Positions 1 to 6,543 of a stretch of DNA of 33,467 bases are shown one piece after another. The notes beneath the pieces are model-generated. The model was not told the DNA's origin. It saw nothing but the letters and a program-made list of their open reading frames with translations, and did no database searches. Each line of letters starts with the position of its first letter. Within the stretch, counting starts at the first letter, position 1. The stretch is from Bacteroidota bacterium (GTDB lineage: Bacteria; Bacteroidota; Bacteroidia; Chitinophagales; Chitinophagaceae), in NCBI GenBank assembly GCA_023391015.1, contig JAEWBT010000013.1:1-33467 (forward strand). Reading direction: 5' to 3'. A program made the translations under genes and the position numbers.

Positions 1-30
1 CAAGTCCACGTACTTTTTCAGGTGGACTTG
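1..30. terminator. Stem-loop beyond nuoI
   Basis: A perfect 9-bp inverted repeat (CAAGTCCAC at 1-9, GTGGACTTG at 22-30) encloses a 12-nt loop. It lies about 115 nt past the nuoI stop codon, so it could end the minus-strand transcript or be part of a dispersed repeat. There is no clear T-tract inside the window, so a terminator role is only a guess. Confidence 0.3.
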
Positions 31-56
31 ACACGAAGCGGTCTCCTAAATCTCTT

Positions 57-97
57 AGGGTGTCAGGCTGAGCCCTTCGACAAGCTCCCGGTGACAA
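57..97. repeat. Dispersed GACAAGCTC-type repeat, copy 1
   Basis: The reverse complement has the form TGTCACC-GGGAGCTTGTCGAAGGG-CTCAGCCTGACA. It matches the arms of the large inverted repeat at 16376-16454 and, more loosely, the hairpin at 25222-25250. It is an intergenic repeat family seen three to four times in this window. Confidence 0.6.
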
Positions 98-145
98 CAA
101 ATGTGCTTCAGAACCATTTGTGATACCGGCTCACGTCGCGCGGCG

Positions 146-685
146 TTAGGGTGCCAGCGGCGTTGGGTCGCCTTCGGCAGCGCGTTCCTGCGCGGCAGTT
201 TTGGCGGGCAGCAGCAGGTCGTCTTTTTTGTAGATAAATGTTTCGCGGTCGTAGTTGGGTGGTGGGATGCTCTGCGTCAGGTAGATGGCGTCTTTGGGGC
301 AGGCTTCCTCGCAATAGCCGCAGAAAATGCAGCGCAGCATGTTGATTTCATACTTGGCGGCGTATTTCTCTTCGCGGTACAGGTGCTCTTCGCCCGGCAG
401 GCGCTCGGCGGCTTCCATCGTAATGGCTTCGGCAGGGCAGCTGAGCGCACACAGGCCGCAGGCCGTGCATTTTTCGCGGCCTTCTTCGTCACGGTTCAGG
501 ATGTGCAGGCCCCGGAAAACGGGCGAGAAAGGACGCTTTTCATCCGGGTATTTTACGGTAGGCGTCTTCTTAAAAACGTGGCCCAGGGTAATGGAGAGTC
601 CTTTGGCAATGCCGGGCAGGTACAGGCGCTCCGAGAGCGTCATCGGATCGCGGTTTACTTGCTGGGATCTATTGGTGAGTTGCAT
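146..685 (-). CDS. nuoI: NADH-quinone oxidoreductase subunit I (ferredoxin-like, two 4Fe-4S)
   Basis: This is the peripheral-arm subunit of respiratory complex I that carries clusters N6a and N6b and passes electrons towards the quinone site. The 179-residue product has two CxxCxxCxxxCP motifs: Cys73, 76, 79 and 83, and Cys119, 122, 125 and 129. Length and spacing are normal for NuoI. The ATG at 685 has no Shine-Dalgarno sequence, as is usual in Bacteroidota; Met15 is an alternative start. The gene follows an MntA-HepT pair instead of sitting directly behind nuoH, and its start overlaps the decayed tail of hepT. No nuoJ follows in the remaining 145 nt, so the usual nuo order is broken here or continues past the window. 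Confidence 0.96.
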   Translation of the reverse strand: MQLTNRSQQVNRDPMTLSERLYLPGIAKGLSITLGHVFKKTPTVKYPDEKRPFSPVFRGLHILNRDEEGREKCTACGLCALSCPAEAITMEAAERLPGEEHLYREEKYAAKYEINMLRCIFCGYCEEACPKDAIYLTQSIPPPNYDRETFIYKKDDLLLPAKTAAQERAAEGDPTPLAP

Positions 686-779
686 TGTTTTCGTCGTTTT
701 GTAGGTTTTGAAGTACGTTTTCCAGTAAGTGCAGCGTAGGCTTAAGCACTGTTGCTACCGTTTGATATACAGTAGGCTA
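669..779 (-). pseudogene. Severed C-terminal part of hepT (after an amber stop)
   Basis: The TAG at 777-779 ends hepT straight after its active motif, but the same frame stays open for 35 more codons, to TAG at 669-671. The extension begins PTVYQTVATVL and continues with a leucine-rich helix (LHLLENVLQNLQ). This is the kind of C-terminal helix that HepT/DUF86 proteins of about 115-140 residues normally have after RX4HXY. Full read-through would give 125 positions. The extension overlaps the first codons of nuoI. A nonsense substitution is the simplest reading; recoding or a sequence error are alternatives. Confidence 0.6.
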
Positions 780-1046
780 CTCAATGCCGTCGTACTGGTG
801 GACATAAAAATTTCGGGCAAGTTTTGCATCCTTCCAGGTGTTGGACGGAAAGCGCTCCTGGGTCTGGACAGATACTTTGCCCACGTACTCACCCACCATT
901 ATCAGGTGCGCCAGAATGGCATGGCGAAGCATCTTATTTTCTAAAAAGTCATCTTCAGGAAAAAAGCCGTTCCCATCCGCTGAATAACTTAGAATATCCT
1001 CAAGAGCGGTTATAGCCACTTCTATATATGAAAGGTCTCGGTTCAT
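777..1046 (-). CDS. hepT: HepT-like HEPN ribonuclease toxin, C-terminally truncated
   Basis: This is the HEPN-domain (DUF86) toxin partner of MntA. HepT proteins are RNases, and the MntA antitoxin blocks them by AMPylating the tyrosine of the RX4HXY motif. The motif is intact: Arg78, His83 and Tyr85 in RNFYVHQY. The product is only 89 residues because a TAG stop follows four codons after Tyr85; the missing C-terminal helix is still encoded in frame downstream. The start ATG overlaps the mntA stop by 4 bp, the usual coupled order of this system. Whether the truncated protein folds or is still toxic cannot be read from the sequence. Confidence 0.8.
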   Translation of the reverse strand: MNRDLSYIEVAITALEDILSYSADGNGFFPEDDFLENKMLRHAILAHLIMVGEYVGKVSVQTQERFPSNTWKDAKLARNFYVHQYDGIE

Positions 1047-1342
1047 GCCGCACTATATAAAAGTTGACGGTCCTGTAAGACATAAGGCGCTACCCGTTTG
1101 AAAAGTGTCTTTTCCATAACAATATCCACCTGTTTCTGCAACGCTTCTTCCATATCTATAGCGTAGCGGGCCAGTGTAAAATAATCCATCCGCGTCCCTT
1201 CTTTGAAGGTAAACAATAAATCCACATCGCTTTCCTCCGTTGCCTCGCCCCGCGCATACGACCCAAACAGCCAAACCTTTTTCACCGGCTTATCCTTAAA
1301 ATAAGCCGCAACCGTTTGTTGGATTTGATCAAAGGTGAGCAT
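1043..1342 (-). CDS. mntA: MntA-type minimal nucleotidyltransferase antitoxin
   Basis: This 99-residue nucleotidyltransferase has the family signature GSYARGEATEESDVDLL (Gly27 to Leu43), giving the two metal-binding aspartates Asp39 and Asp41. A third acidic residue is Asp73 in VDIV. Family members transfer AMP from ATP to the HepT toxin. The catalytic residues look complete, although the partner hepT next door is truncated. The pair is inserted between nuoH and nuoI in the same direction. The 160-nt gap upstream would have to supply its own promoter, or the pair rides on the nuo transcript. Confidence 0.88.
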   Translation of the reverse strand: MLTFDQIQQTVAAYFKDKPVKKVWLFGSYARGEATEESDVDLLFTFKEGTRMDYFTLARYAIDMEEALQKQVDIVMEKTLFKRVAPYVLQDRQLLYSAA

Positions 1343-1502
1343 GGGGATTAAAGTTGGAGCCTTCGGCTTTATTTTTCTGAGAAAAAATGGCTTTGGAAGA
1401 AGATTTTTCCGGAAATCTATCCCTCTTAAAAGTGTGCCGGACTGTCGGCTAGAAAAGAATGTTGGTTTTGAAATTTAAAGTTTTGGACTTTCTCCAAAGG
1501 TT
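1343..1502. other. Gap nuoH-mntA with one TTTCCGGAAA palindrome
   Basis: This 160-nt spacer holds one TTTCCGGAAA (1406-1415). Just past nuoH there is a weak 6-bp hairpin (TTTGGA/TCCAAA on the minus strand). I see no gene and no convincing promoter. Confidence 0.5.
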
Positions 1503-2564
1503 TTATTTATTAAAAAAGAACAAGATAACCGCGCCGGTAATCAGCATGTTGATCAGGGCCAGCGGAATCAGTTTTTTCCAACCCAGGTTCATCAACTGGT
1601 CGTAGCGGAAGCGGGGCAGCGTCCAGCGGATGGCCATAAAGAACAACACAAAGCCAATGGTTTTGGCCAGGAGCACCAGCACACAAATGGCAACGAAAAC
1701 CCATTGCGGAACGCTTGCCGCCACGTTGTCCATAAACGGAAAGTTGTAGCCACCGAAGTACAGCGTAGCCAGAAAGGCGCTGGAAATAAACAGGTTGATA
1801 TACTCGGCAAAAAGATAAAAGCCCAGCTTCATGGAAGAGTACTCCTGATGGTAGCCCATGTTCAGCTCGTTTTCGGCTTCGGCCAAGTCAAATGGCGCAC
1901 GGTTCAGCTCGGCTGTGGCGCAGATGAAAAAGATAGCAAAGCCCAGCGGCTGCTTAAAGAAGTTCCACGTAAAATAGCCATCTTGCCAAAAGCCATGTTG
2001 CTGCGCCACAATGTCGCGCAGGCTCAGGCTGCCGGTGAGCATCAGCAGGGCAATCAGCGAAAGGCCCATCGCCAATTCATAGGAAATGGCCTGCGACGCG
2101 GCCCGCACCGAAGATAGCAACGAGAATTTATTATTAGACGCCCAGCCACCCAGCATCACACCATAAACGCCCAGACTCACCACGCCAAACAAGTACAGAA
2201 TGCCAATATTGATATCCGCTACCTGTAAAGAAATAACGCGACCCGCTTCGGTTACGTAATCCGGTCCCCAGGGCAGGATGGCGCTGGTCATGGTAGCCGT
2301 CAGCATCGCCAGGCCGGGCCCCAGGATAAACAAGGTGCGGGTCGAAGAATCCGGGACGATTTCTTCTTTCATGAACAGTTTCACGCCGTCGGCCAACGGC
2401 TGAAACAAGCCAAACGGACCGGCACGGTTCGGCCCGACCCGGTCCTGCATCACGGCGGCTACCTTCCGCTCGCCCCAGGTGGCATACATCGCCACGCCCA
2501 GCGAGCCCAGCAGGATAATGGTAATCAAAAGCAGCTTTTCGAGCACAAAGGCCCATTCGATCAT
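1503..2564 (-). CDS. nuoH: NADH-quinone oxidoreductase subunit H (membrane)
   Basis: NuoH is the membrane subunit of complex I that forms the quinone-access chamber where the peripheral arm joins the membrane arm. The sequence has about eight hydrophobic helices and the family hallmarks ERKVAAVMQDRVGPNR and AEAENELNMGYHQEYSS, the acidic quinone-site loop. Starting at the ATG at 2564 (MIEWAFVLEK) gives 353 residues, in line with Bacteroidota NuoH. Another ATG lies at 2573, and an in-frame TTG lies at 2609 only 6 nt behind the upstream gene. nuoH is separated from nuoG by an unrelated membrane protein gene, which is unusual. Confidence 0.95.
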   Translation of the reverse strand: MIEWAFVLEKLLLITIILLGSLGVAMYATWGERKVAAVMQDRVGPNRAGPFGLFQPLADGVKLFMKEEIVPDSSTRTLFILGPGLAMLTATMTSAILPWGPDYVTEAGRVISLQVADINIGILYLFGVVSLGVYGVMLGGWASNNKFSLLSSVRAASQAISYELAMGLSLIALLMLTGSLSLRDIVAQQHGFWQDGYFTWNFFKQPLGFAIFFICATAELNRAPFDLAEAENELNMGYHQEYSSMKLGFYLFAEYINLFISSAFLATLYFGGYNFPFMDNVAASVPQWVFVAICVLVLLAKTIGFVLFFMAIRWTLPRFRYDQLMNLGWKKLIPLALINMLITGAVILFFFNK

Positions 2565-2615
2565 TAAAAGCATAATAGCGGCAAAGGTAAAGCCAAAGAG
2601 GCGGAGCAAGACAGC

Positions 2616-3077
2616 CTAAAACTTATAGCCATTCTGGTTGTCGTGAAGCAATTCTGGTATTTGCTGCGTGCCAAAACTCGCTCCTGAAATTCCGGTAATA
2701 ATGCCTACGATACCCAGTCCACCAAGTAGCGTAGCCAGGTCCCAGTCCATCCAGTCATAGGTCATAAAAGCAATGGCAGCAGTAAAAAGCAAGGAGCCTA
2801 AAATCGCAAGTATGTAAGCAACCACTTTCCAGCAAGAAACCAGCCGGCCAATGATATACCCCATCAAAAGGTTGGTGAGCACCGTCCAAAGCAGGCCTGC
2901 AAAAATGGTCTGTGTCAGGTGCTGGTCAAACCGCACATCCAGCCATTCTATTCCGGAAAGACCGGAAGAACCCGTGATAGTACGGGCAAAAAAAATGTCG
3001 AACAAAGTTCCGGAAATCAACCCGCCCAGGAGGCCAAGGGGCAGGGCAATAAAGCACTTGAGTAGTTTTGTTACCAA
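2616..3077 (-). CDS. Uncharacterised membrane protein inserted between nuoG and nuoH
   Basis: The 153-residue product is strongly hydrophobic, with roughly four transmembrane segments, at about residues 8-30, 55-75, 84-108 and 116-135. Glycine-rich stretches (GLLGGLISG, LGGLGIVGIITGISG) suggest tightly packed helices. I do not recognise a family. The frame has no ATG near its 5' end: TTG at 3077 (VTKLLKCF follows) is the best start, and an in-frame stop lies at 3108-3110. It lies between nuoG (72 nt upstream) and nuoH (about 50 nt downstream) in the same direction, so it is probably co-transcribed with complex I genes. An assembly or accessory role is possible but unsupported. Confidence 0.6.
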   Translation of the reverse strand: MVTKLLKCFIALPLGLLGGLISGTLFDIFFARTITGSSGLSGIEWLDVRFDQHLTQTIFAGLLWTVLTNLLMGYIIGRLVSCWKVVAYILAILGSLLFTAAIAFMTYDWMDWDLATLLGGLGIVGIITGISGASFGTQQIPELLHDNQNGYKF

Positions 3078-3149
3078 TGGCAGATGTTTTAAAGAAAAAC
3101 ACAGACTTTATAAAACCCAAAATGTTTAGTCTGAAACAAAACATCTAAC

Positions 3150-4265
3150 TTACACGTCATCCGTATGTAAGTTCGGCAAAAAGTTGTTGCCATGCGCCGG
3201 TCCTTCAATCTGGCTCAAATCTACCTGTGGCCGGTTCACATCGCTCACCTCGTGAATATTGAGCATAAACTTCGGATCGCGACCCATAATCTCCGGCATC
3301 AGATCCTGAACCTGCGAAGGCTTGGCCACACCTCGGTAATGCCCCTGAGAAATTACGCTGTGACGATCCACGCGGCTTGGCCCTTCAATTACCCAATCAG
3401 AAACGGCTTTTTTATCAAACCGGCAGGTGTTGCAAATCCACTCCTCTACCTCGCCCCACTGGTCTTTGCGCGCCGTGACCCGAAACACCTCGTCGCCGCG
3501 CATCCAAAGGCGCACTTTTCCGGAACACGTCGGGCAGTCGCGGTGGGCATCCAACGGCTTGGTAAACCACACGCGGTTTTTAAAGCGGAACGTCCGGTCG
3601 GTGAGCGCACCCACGGGGCACACGTCAATCACGTTGCCAATAAATTCATTGTCAAGCGCCTTGCCAATACAGGTAGAAATCGCCGAGTGGTCGCCGCGGT
3701 CCAGCACGCCGTGCTCGCGCTTGTTGGTGAGTTGCTGCGCCGTGTACACACACCGGTAGCACATAATGCACCGGTTCATGTTCAGCTGGATATACGGCCC
3801 CAGGTCTTCTTTGGGGAAGGTGCGGCGCGGAAATTCATAACGCGTACCGGCACCGCCATGTTCGTAGCTCAGGTCTTGCAGATGGCATTCGCCTGCCTGA
3901 TCGCACACGGGGCAGTCCAGCGGGTGGTTCAGGAGCAGAAACTCCGTAACGCCTTTGCGGGCATCCAGTACTTTCTCGCTCGTCATGGATTTCACTTCCA
4001 TGCCGTCCATCACCCCAGTGCGGCACGAGGCCACCAGCTTGGGCATTGGGCGCGGGTCTTTTTCGGAGCCTTTACTCACCTCCACCAAGCATGTCCGGCA
4101 CTTGCCGCCTGATCCTTCCAGCTTGGAATAGTAACACATCGCCGGAGGCGTCACATCGCCGCCAATGGCGCGGGCCGCCTGCAAAATCGTTGTTCCCGGT
4201 GCTACTTCCACCGGAATGTTATCAATCGTTACCTTAATCATCGGGTTATTCGGAGCTTCAGCCAT
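3150..4265 (-). CDS. nuoG: NADH-quinone oxidoreductase subunit G, short Bacteroidota form
   Basis: NuoG carries several iron-sulfur clusters in the peripheral arm of complex I. Numbered from the ATG at 4265, the 371-residue protein has a 2Fe-2S domain (Cys44, 56, 59, 81), the His/Cys ligands of cluster N5 (His114, Cys118, 121, 127), a 4Fe-4S site (Cys166, 169, 172, 216) and a further CxxC pair of the molybdopterin Fe4S4 type (Cys244, 247, 278, 281). The long molybdopterin-oxidoreductase body of enterobacterial NuoG is absent, as in other short forms of this phylum. Met at 4241 is an alternative start. A TTG at 4358 is in frame, but it lies upstream of the likely promoter and is rejected. Confidence 0.94.
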   Translation of the reverse strand: MAEAPNNPMIKVTIDNIPVEVAPGTTILQAARAIGGDVTPPAMCYYSKLEGSGGKCRTCLVEVSKGSEKDPRPMPKLVASCRTGVMDGMEVKSMTSEKVLDARKGVTEFLLLNHPLDCPVCDQAGECHLQDLSYEHGGAGTRYEFPRRTFPKEDLGPYIQLNMNRCIMCYRCVYTAQQLTNKREHGVLDRGDHSAISTCIGKALDNEFIGNVIDVCPVGALTDRTFRFKNRVWFTKPLDAHRDCPTCSGKVRLWMRGDEVFRVTARKDQWGEVEEWICNTCRFDKKAVSDWVIEGPSRVDRHSVISQGHYRGVAKPSQVQDLMPEIMGRDPKFMLNIHEVSDVNRPQVDLSQIEGPAHGNNFLPNLHTDDV

Positions 4266-4321
4266 GGCCTGCGCAGGAGGTTTGATTTTATTGTCACCAT
4301 TTTTGTGACAAAGCAATGGTG

Positions 4322-4355
4322 CAAAGGTGGCGCTTCTTTTGCTTAAAAGAAGCAA
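4322..4355 (-). promoter_or_regulatory. Putative nuoG promoter with an inverted repeat in its spacer
   Basis: On the minus strand, TTG (4355-4353) is followed 23 nt later by CACCTTTG (4329-4322), close to the Bacteroidota -33/-7 pattern; the upstream region of mreB has the same CACCTTTGCA. A perfect 9-bp inverted repeat (GCTTCTTTT at 4332-4340, AAAAGAAGC at 4345-4353, 4-nt loop) fills the spacer between the two boxes and could be an operator. Position supports the ATG at 4265 as the nuoG start. Confidence 0.4.
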
Positions 4356-4500
4356 CAAAGACCCCGGAAAAAGCCATTTTTAAAAAAAACTGCATTTTGC
4401 ATAGGGGGGAAGGCCTTTTGCACCGTTACTTATACAAACGATGTTACACGCTAAAGGTTTTTCCTTCTAAAGCTTAAAAACATTTTATAGATTTTGTGTG

Positions 4501-4592
4501 ATAGGGGTTTTCTTAAGGCATCTGTAGGGAGATACTTAAGAATTATGGGGAAAAGCCGCTCTTGTAGGGAAGAGCGGCTTTATTTTTTTTTT
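4501..4592 (+). ncRNA. Candidate small RNA: two hairpins with identical GTAGGG loops
   Basis: Two stem-loops stand in tandem. The first (4511-4541) pairs TCTTAAGGCATCT with AGATACTTAAGA, with one bulge and one mismatch. The second (4552-4581) is a perfect 12-bp stem, AAAGCCGCTCTT/AAGAGCGGCTTT, followed by a T-rich run to 4592. Both loops are exactly GTAGGG. The T-tract is on the plus strand, where no protein gene precedes it. A rough -7-like box (TAGATTTTG, 4488-4496) lies just upstream. This is consistent with a transcript of about 90 nt. It could instead simply be a terminator for the convergent mre transcript. Confidence 0.4.
4552..4592 (+). terminator. Orphan rho-independent terminator
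   Basis: A perfect 12-bp stem (4552-4563 with 4570-4581) and a hexanucleotide loop are followed by TATTTTTTTTTT on the plus strand. On the minus strand only four T residues follow the stem, so it would stop mreBCD transcription less well. No plus-strand protein gene lies upstream. Confidence 0.7.
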
Positions 4593-4604
4593 GCCTATAA
4601 ATTT

Positions 4605-4700
4605 TTTTGGGGCGTGCCCCTTCCCCGCCATTGGCGGGACACGGCGCTACCGCTATGGGTCGGGCTTTCGGCTTTGCTTCGCGCCGCCTCTATCCCTCAC
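4605..4700. repeat. Dispersed repeat GGCGTGCCCC...GGGTCGGGCTTTCGG...CCTCACGCA
   Basis: The segment contains GGCGTGCCCCTTC, GGGTCGGGCTTTCGGC and CTCTATCCCTCACGCA in that order. The same blocks recur in reverse orientation at 28188-28290 with different sequence between them, and a shorter version (GAGCCCCTTCGCTCCGCTACGGGTCGGG) lies at 25151-25178. No coding potential is evident. A TTTCCGGAAA follows at 4716-4725. Confidence 0.55.
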
Positions 4701-4769
4701 GCAATTTTCCGGATTTTTCCGGAAATTCCAAACCCTTTGCCCCCTAAAGGGTGAATTCCCACAGTTCCC

Positions 4770-5354
<585 letters not shown>

Positions 5355-5358
5355 CAGA

Positions 5359-6258
5359 CTATCGGCTGGGGGTTGTGGGCGTTAAAATGCGGGCACGGGC
5401 CGTGTCTTCCACCGCCTTGCGCTCGCTGGAAAGGGTGTTCTCTACCACATATACATAGCGCAATTTCCGGAAATTCACCCCCGGTCGCAGGATGAGCGTC
5501 TGCGTATTGTTGCGCTTGTTGCGCCGCAATTTCTCCACCCGGCCAATCAAAATATCCGGTGGGGCAAACGAATACGCCGTGGTCATCACCGAGTCGCCGC
5601 GATACACCTTCAATTCACCGGGGATGTTCTCCATCTCCAGCGCATCCGGGGAGCCATAGCGCCAGCGCACCGTGCCCAGCGTGCCGTCTTTCAGGATACC
5701 GCTGACCGGCTGCCGGTCGGAAAGTACCGAGATCACGGCGGCAAAATGGGCCTTGGCATATACTACCTTTCCCACTACGCCGCTACCGGAAATCACGGCC
5801 TGCCCGGCCTTCACGCCTTCCTGGGTGCCGCGGGCAATGGTGATAAAATTGTTTTTCTCCGACACCGAGTTATTCACCACCCGCGCCGTCCGGTATTTAT
5901 AATCAGCATACTTCAGCACGCGGCTGCTGTCGCCCGTTCCGGAAATCACCGGCTCTGTATAGGTAATCTGCCCGCTGCTATCGCGCAACGTATCCGCCTC
6001 ATAGAGCAGGCTCGAAAGCTGGGCGCGCAGCCGCGCATTTTCGCGCAGCAAACTGTCATTCTCCTCCGGCAGGTTAAAAAACATCGCCACATTGCTTTGC
6101 CGTTCATACAAAGCCCCTGTCAGCCTATTGGCCGAAGACACGATCGCGCCGCCCTGCATGGTGGCCGTCCGGGAAATCAGGTAAAAACACAGCGCCTCCA
6201 GCCCCAGGAACAAGAGCAGGTGCGAAAAGCGCCGGATAAACTGAAACAGAACCTTCAA
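5359..6258 (-). CDS. mreC: Rod shape-determining protein MreC (TTG start)
   Basis: MreC is the periplasmic scaffold of the elongation complex. The 299-residue protein has one N-terminal membrane helix (about residues 11-30), a coiled-coil region rich in Glu/Leu/Arg (about 64-90), and a C-terminal beta-domain with motifs such as VVNNSVSEKNNFITIARG and GVVGKVV. The reading frame has a TAA directly upstream of TTG at 6258, and the next ATG is at residue 34, beyond the membrane helix. TTG must therefore be the start codon. It is separated from mreB by 285 nt of repeats and may need its own promoter. Confidence 0.93.
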   Translation of the reverse strand: MKVLFQFIRRFSHLLLFLGLEALCFYLISRTATMQGGAIVSSANRLTGALYERQSNVAMFFNLPEENDSLLRENARLRAQLSSLLYEADTLRDSSGQITYTEPVISGTGDSSRVLKYADYKYRTARVVNNSVSEKNNFITIARGTQEGVKAGQAVISGSGVVGKVVYAKAHFAAVISVLSDRQPVSGILKDGTLGTVRWRYGSPDALEMENIPGELKVYRGDSVMTTAYSFAPPDILIGRVEKLRRNKRNNTQTLILRPGVNFRKLRYVYVVENTLSSERKAVEDTARARILTPTTPSR

Positions 6259-6270
6259 TTAGTGGATAAC

Positions 6271-6295
6271 TGATAGTGGATAGTGAATAGTGAAT
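6271..6295. repeat. AATAGTG-type short tandem repeat upstream of mreC
   Basis: Degenerate units (GATAGTG, GATAGTG, AATAGTG, AATAACG) stand 13 nt upstream of mreC. They are the reverse complement of the CACTATT repeat at the mreD end, so the mreC-mreD pair is bracketed by the same microsatellite in inverted orientation. Confidence 0.6.
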
Positions 6296-6318
6296 AACGG
6301 ATAGGCCCGTTAGGTTGT

Positions 6319-6467
6319 GTGCTTCGCTTGTTCTTTTGGGTACTTCGCTCGTTTAGATGGAGTACTTCGCTTGTTCTTTTGGGTACTTCGCTTGTTCTTT
6401 TGGGTACTTCAGGTTTGGAGATTGGTTACTTCGCTCGTTCTTTTGAGTACTTCGCTTGTTGGATGGG
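6319..6467. repeat. Seven 21-22 bp tandem repeats between mreB and mreC
   Basis: Seven units start at 6319, 6340, 6362, 6383, 6404, 6425 and 6447, with consensus GTACTTCGCTTGTTCTTTTGG. Units 3 and 4 are identical and unit 5 is the most divergent. A 66-codon frame crosses them, but it has only the repetitive LRLFFWV pattern and is not a credible gene. Position inside the mre operon leader suggests possible influence on mreC/mreD expression. Confidence 0.8.
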
Positions 6468-6543
6468 GGAAAACTACCGTTAGCCTGCTTTCAAGGGGAA
6501 ACGATATTGACTTTTAGCCACGCATCAATTGCTAATCCCTCCT

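Noticed and set aside
4266..4358. TTG at 4358 as start of nuoG
   Set aside because: It lies upstream of the likely -7 box, and the extra residues do not resemble a NuoG N-terminus.
4511..4581. CsrA-sequestering RNA
   Set aside because: The AGGGA in both loops formally matches ANGGA, but CsrA is rare in Bacteroidota and two sites are few. Kept only as a remark under the small-RNA finding.
6317..6517. A 66-codon plus-strand frame over the 21-bp repeats
   Set aside because: It is made of a repeated LRLFFWV-like unit, because 21 bp is a multiple of three; there is no start signal, and divergent units break the pattern.
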